NCBI GenBank assembly: GCA_937928045.1
Contig: CALFWO010000031.1
Coordinates: forward strand, 1 to 64,000
DNA: 64,000 bases
Reading direction: 5' to 3'
From: an uncultured Saprospiraceae bacterium
Lineage (GTDB): Bacteria; Bacteroidota; Bacteroidia; Chitinophagales; Saprospiraceae
Both the position numbers and the translations under genes were made by a program. Positions 62,604 to 64,000 of this stretch are shown in pieces. The notes under the pieces were generated by a model that worked only from the letters and a program-made list of their open reading frames with translations, was not told the origin of the DNA and did not search any database. Every line of letters starts with the position of its first letter. Position 1 is the first letter of the stretch.

Positions 62604-62638
62604 AAAAAAAAGGTCAAAATATTTCTTTCGACCTTTTT
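62604..62638 (+). terminator. Possible hairpin in the divergent upstream region
   Basis: AAAAAGGTC (62607-62615) pairs with GACCTTTTT (62630-62638) around a 14-base loop. It lies between the two divergent genes, so it could be an attenuator of the gene at 62764 or chance. Weak. Confidence 0.3.
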
Positions 62639-62763
62639 AAAAACCTTTGTGACAGTATTCTGCTCAAATTTTGTTTTGTGCAATAAAATTGACTAAAGGT
62701 TTTTAAACCCTACAAATAGACCCGCAATTGATTGGCTTGTCCAATCATTTAACAGAAAACCAT

Positions 62764-64000
62764 ATGAATTCATCTTGTAGTGCAAGAGGGTTAATTGCTA
62801 TGCTATTATCCTATAGTAGCATTTTTGCAGTCGTCTTGTTTTTAAGTTCTTCAGAGATATCTGCCCAGGACATTATCCCTAAGTTTGGAAAAGAGCATCG
62901 ATCGTTGAAAATTAGCGGAGGCTTACGGTTGATGACCGATCTATATGCCTATTCTGGGATTGACCCAAGGAGAGATCCTTTTCAATTTAGAGCGCAGGCT
63001 CGATTAAATCTCAATGCCTTTGGAGTCAACGCTCCTTTCACATTTAATTTTTCCGAAGGCAATCAAACTTTTAATCTGCCTTCTTACACCTTCACTGGAA
63101 TAAGTCCTACCTATAAGATTGCTACTGTGCATCTAGGAGATCGATCTATGCTGCTTTCCAAGTATACATTGGGTAATATCACTTTCCGTGGAGCGGGACT
63201 TGAATTGCGACCAGGCAAATTTTATGTGGCTGGTATGTATGGTCGATTAAGAAGAGCCGTTGCTGAAGATTTAGACGCCCGACAAAGTTTAGATGCTTCT
63301 TATAAGCGAATGGGTTATGGAGTCAAAGCGGGCTACCAAGGAGAAAAGTCCAAATTAACTCTCATTTTATTCGGAGCGAAAGACGATGAAACATCGATTG
63401 AAAACCCTGTAAATATTCCACTAACACCAAATGCGAATGTGGTGGCCAGTGTACAAGGTTATCAGCAGATTACGAAAAAGATAAATGCAAATATTGAATG
63501 GGCACATAGTTTATTTAATAGGGATACCAGAGCTATCGCCTTAACTGAACAGATGGGTTTTGGAAAAACCTATGGTGGATTATTCACACCCAATGCTTCC
63601 TTTCAAGCCGGCGATGCTTTCAACACAAAGGTGAGTTATTTTGGAAAAAATTTCGGATTGAATCTGGGCTATGAGCGCATCTCTCGCGGCTTTAGAACCT
63701 TGGGAGCAATATTTTTTAACAATGATTTAGAAAATACAACCGCTGGATTTACAAAATCTTTCCTGGATAATAAATTAAGTCTTGCGATAAATGCCGGAGT
63801 TGAACGAACAAATTTGGATGAGTTTGTCGCAGAGAAAACGGCTAGAATTATTGGTTCGGCTAATGTTAATTATATACCTTCTGTAAATTGGAACTACGCT
63901 TTTCAATATTCTAATTTTCAAAATTCTACTAAGCTAAGAGCTACTAATAATTTGGAATTATTTGTGGATTCTGTTTTCCTAGCCCAAGTTACACAATCTT
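62764..64000 (+). CDS. Outer-membrane protein, incomplete at the window end
   Basis: This frame was translated by hand; no stop occurs before 64000, so at least 412 residues are visible and the end lies outside the window. The start MNSSCSARGLIAMLLSYSSI leads into a signal peptide ending near AQD (residue about 41). The mature part has repeating glycine-rich amphipathic strands such as KFGKEHRSLKISGGLRL and FYVAGMYGRLRRAVA, consistent with an outer-membrane barrel. No plug or TonB box is seen. It is divergent from the hybrid regulator and may be its target. Confidence 0.65.
   Translation, partial: MNSSCSARGLIAMLLSYSSIFAVVLFLSSSEISAQDIIPKFGKEHRSLKISGGLRLMTDLYAYSGIDPRRDPFQFRAQARLNLNAFGVNAPFTFNFSEGNQTFNLPSYTFTGISPTYKIATVHLGDRSMLLSKYTLGNITFRGAGLELRPGKFYVAGMYGRLRRAVAEDLDARQSLDASYKRMGYGVKAGYQGEKSKLTLILFGAKDDETSIENPVNIPLTPNANVVASVQGYQQITKKINANIEWAHSLFNRDTRAIALTEQMGFGKTYGGLFTPNASFQAGDAFNTKVSYFGKNFGLNLGYERISRGFRTLGAIFFNNDLENTTAGFTKSFLDNKLSLAINAGVERTNLDEFVAEKTARIIGSANVNYIPSVNWNYAFQYSNFQNSTKLRATNNLELFVDSVFLAQVTQS

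Noticed and set aside
1-64000. CRISPR array or tRNA genes
   Set aside because: I saw no regularly spaced direct repeats with unique spacers and no cloverleaf with a T-arm in the intergenic regions.

Overview
The window is an AT-rich chromosomal segment of a member of the Bacteroidota, probably a marine or environmental Saprospiria/Cytophagia-like bacterium. The evidence is three secreted proteins with type IX secretion C-terminal domains, a hybrid two-component protein with a propeller sensor and AraC output, LytTR/LytS two-component genes, a TonB of the CarboxypepD-free Bacteroidota type, promoters of the TAnnTTTG form and mostly absent Shine-Dalgarno signals. The species cannot be named from the sequence.

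Layout. 1-632: 3' end of an IS200/IS605-like element abutting a 5'-truncated gene. 645-9019: lpxD, then a DNA-repair neighbourhood (EEP nuclease, Ku, LigD) in which Ku and LigD are separated by a TPR histidine kinase and an unannotated 54-residue peptide gene with a double-glycine leader. 9012-20079: CNNM/CBS membrane protein, a decayed pseudogene, M16 peptidase, TonB, SF2 helicase, DinB-like protein, an ABC exporter with a histidine-rich loop, M23 peptidase and aat. 20199-28845: fhs, a large M1 peptidase, small exported proteins and a T9SS protein. 28916-32691: galE divergent from a cysQ-GT2-GT4 operon. 32701-32925: a candidate structured non-coding RNA on the minus strand. 33188-40651: thioredoxin-like lipoprotein, T9SS di-haem peroxidase, M50-TPR membrane protease, LytTR/LytS pair and two haem/TraB-like exported proteins, the second frameshifted. 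41586-46250: uvrC and a ParC-type topoisomerase subunit, with two related inverted-repeat elements on the two sides of the latter. 46922-58577: two separate ECF sigma factor / membrane-plus-barrel protein pairs, plus DUF547, smpB, YbjQ, MacB-type permease, a T9SS deacetylase-like protein and a lipoprotein. 58629-64000: a 1286-residue hybrid two-component regulator divergent from an outer-membrane protein gene that runs off the window.

How the genes work together. Ku and LigD form a complete bacterial end-joining pair. cysQ, GT2 and GT4 are translationally coupled and fit surface-glycan synthesis. The ATPase at 16820-17449 and permease at 15489-16823 form one transporter. The LytS-type kinase and LytTR regulator are coupled and have candidate binding repeats in their own upstream region. 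Each ECF sigma factor is followed by a protein that joins a cytoplasmic head, one inner-membrane helix and a C-terminal region that looks like an outer-membrane barrel; I read these as cell-envelope sensing pairs.

The most novel-looking items are the GG-leader peptide beside the TPR kinase, the two sigma/trans-envelope pairs, the candidate ncRNA and the inverted-repeat elements around the topoisomerase gene. None of these could be checked by database search here.
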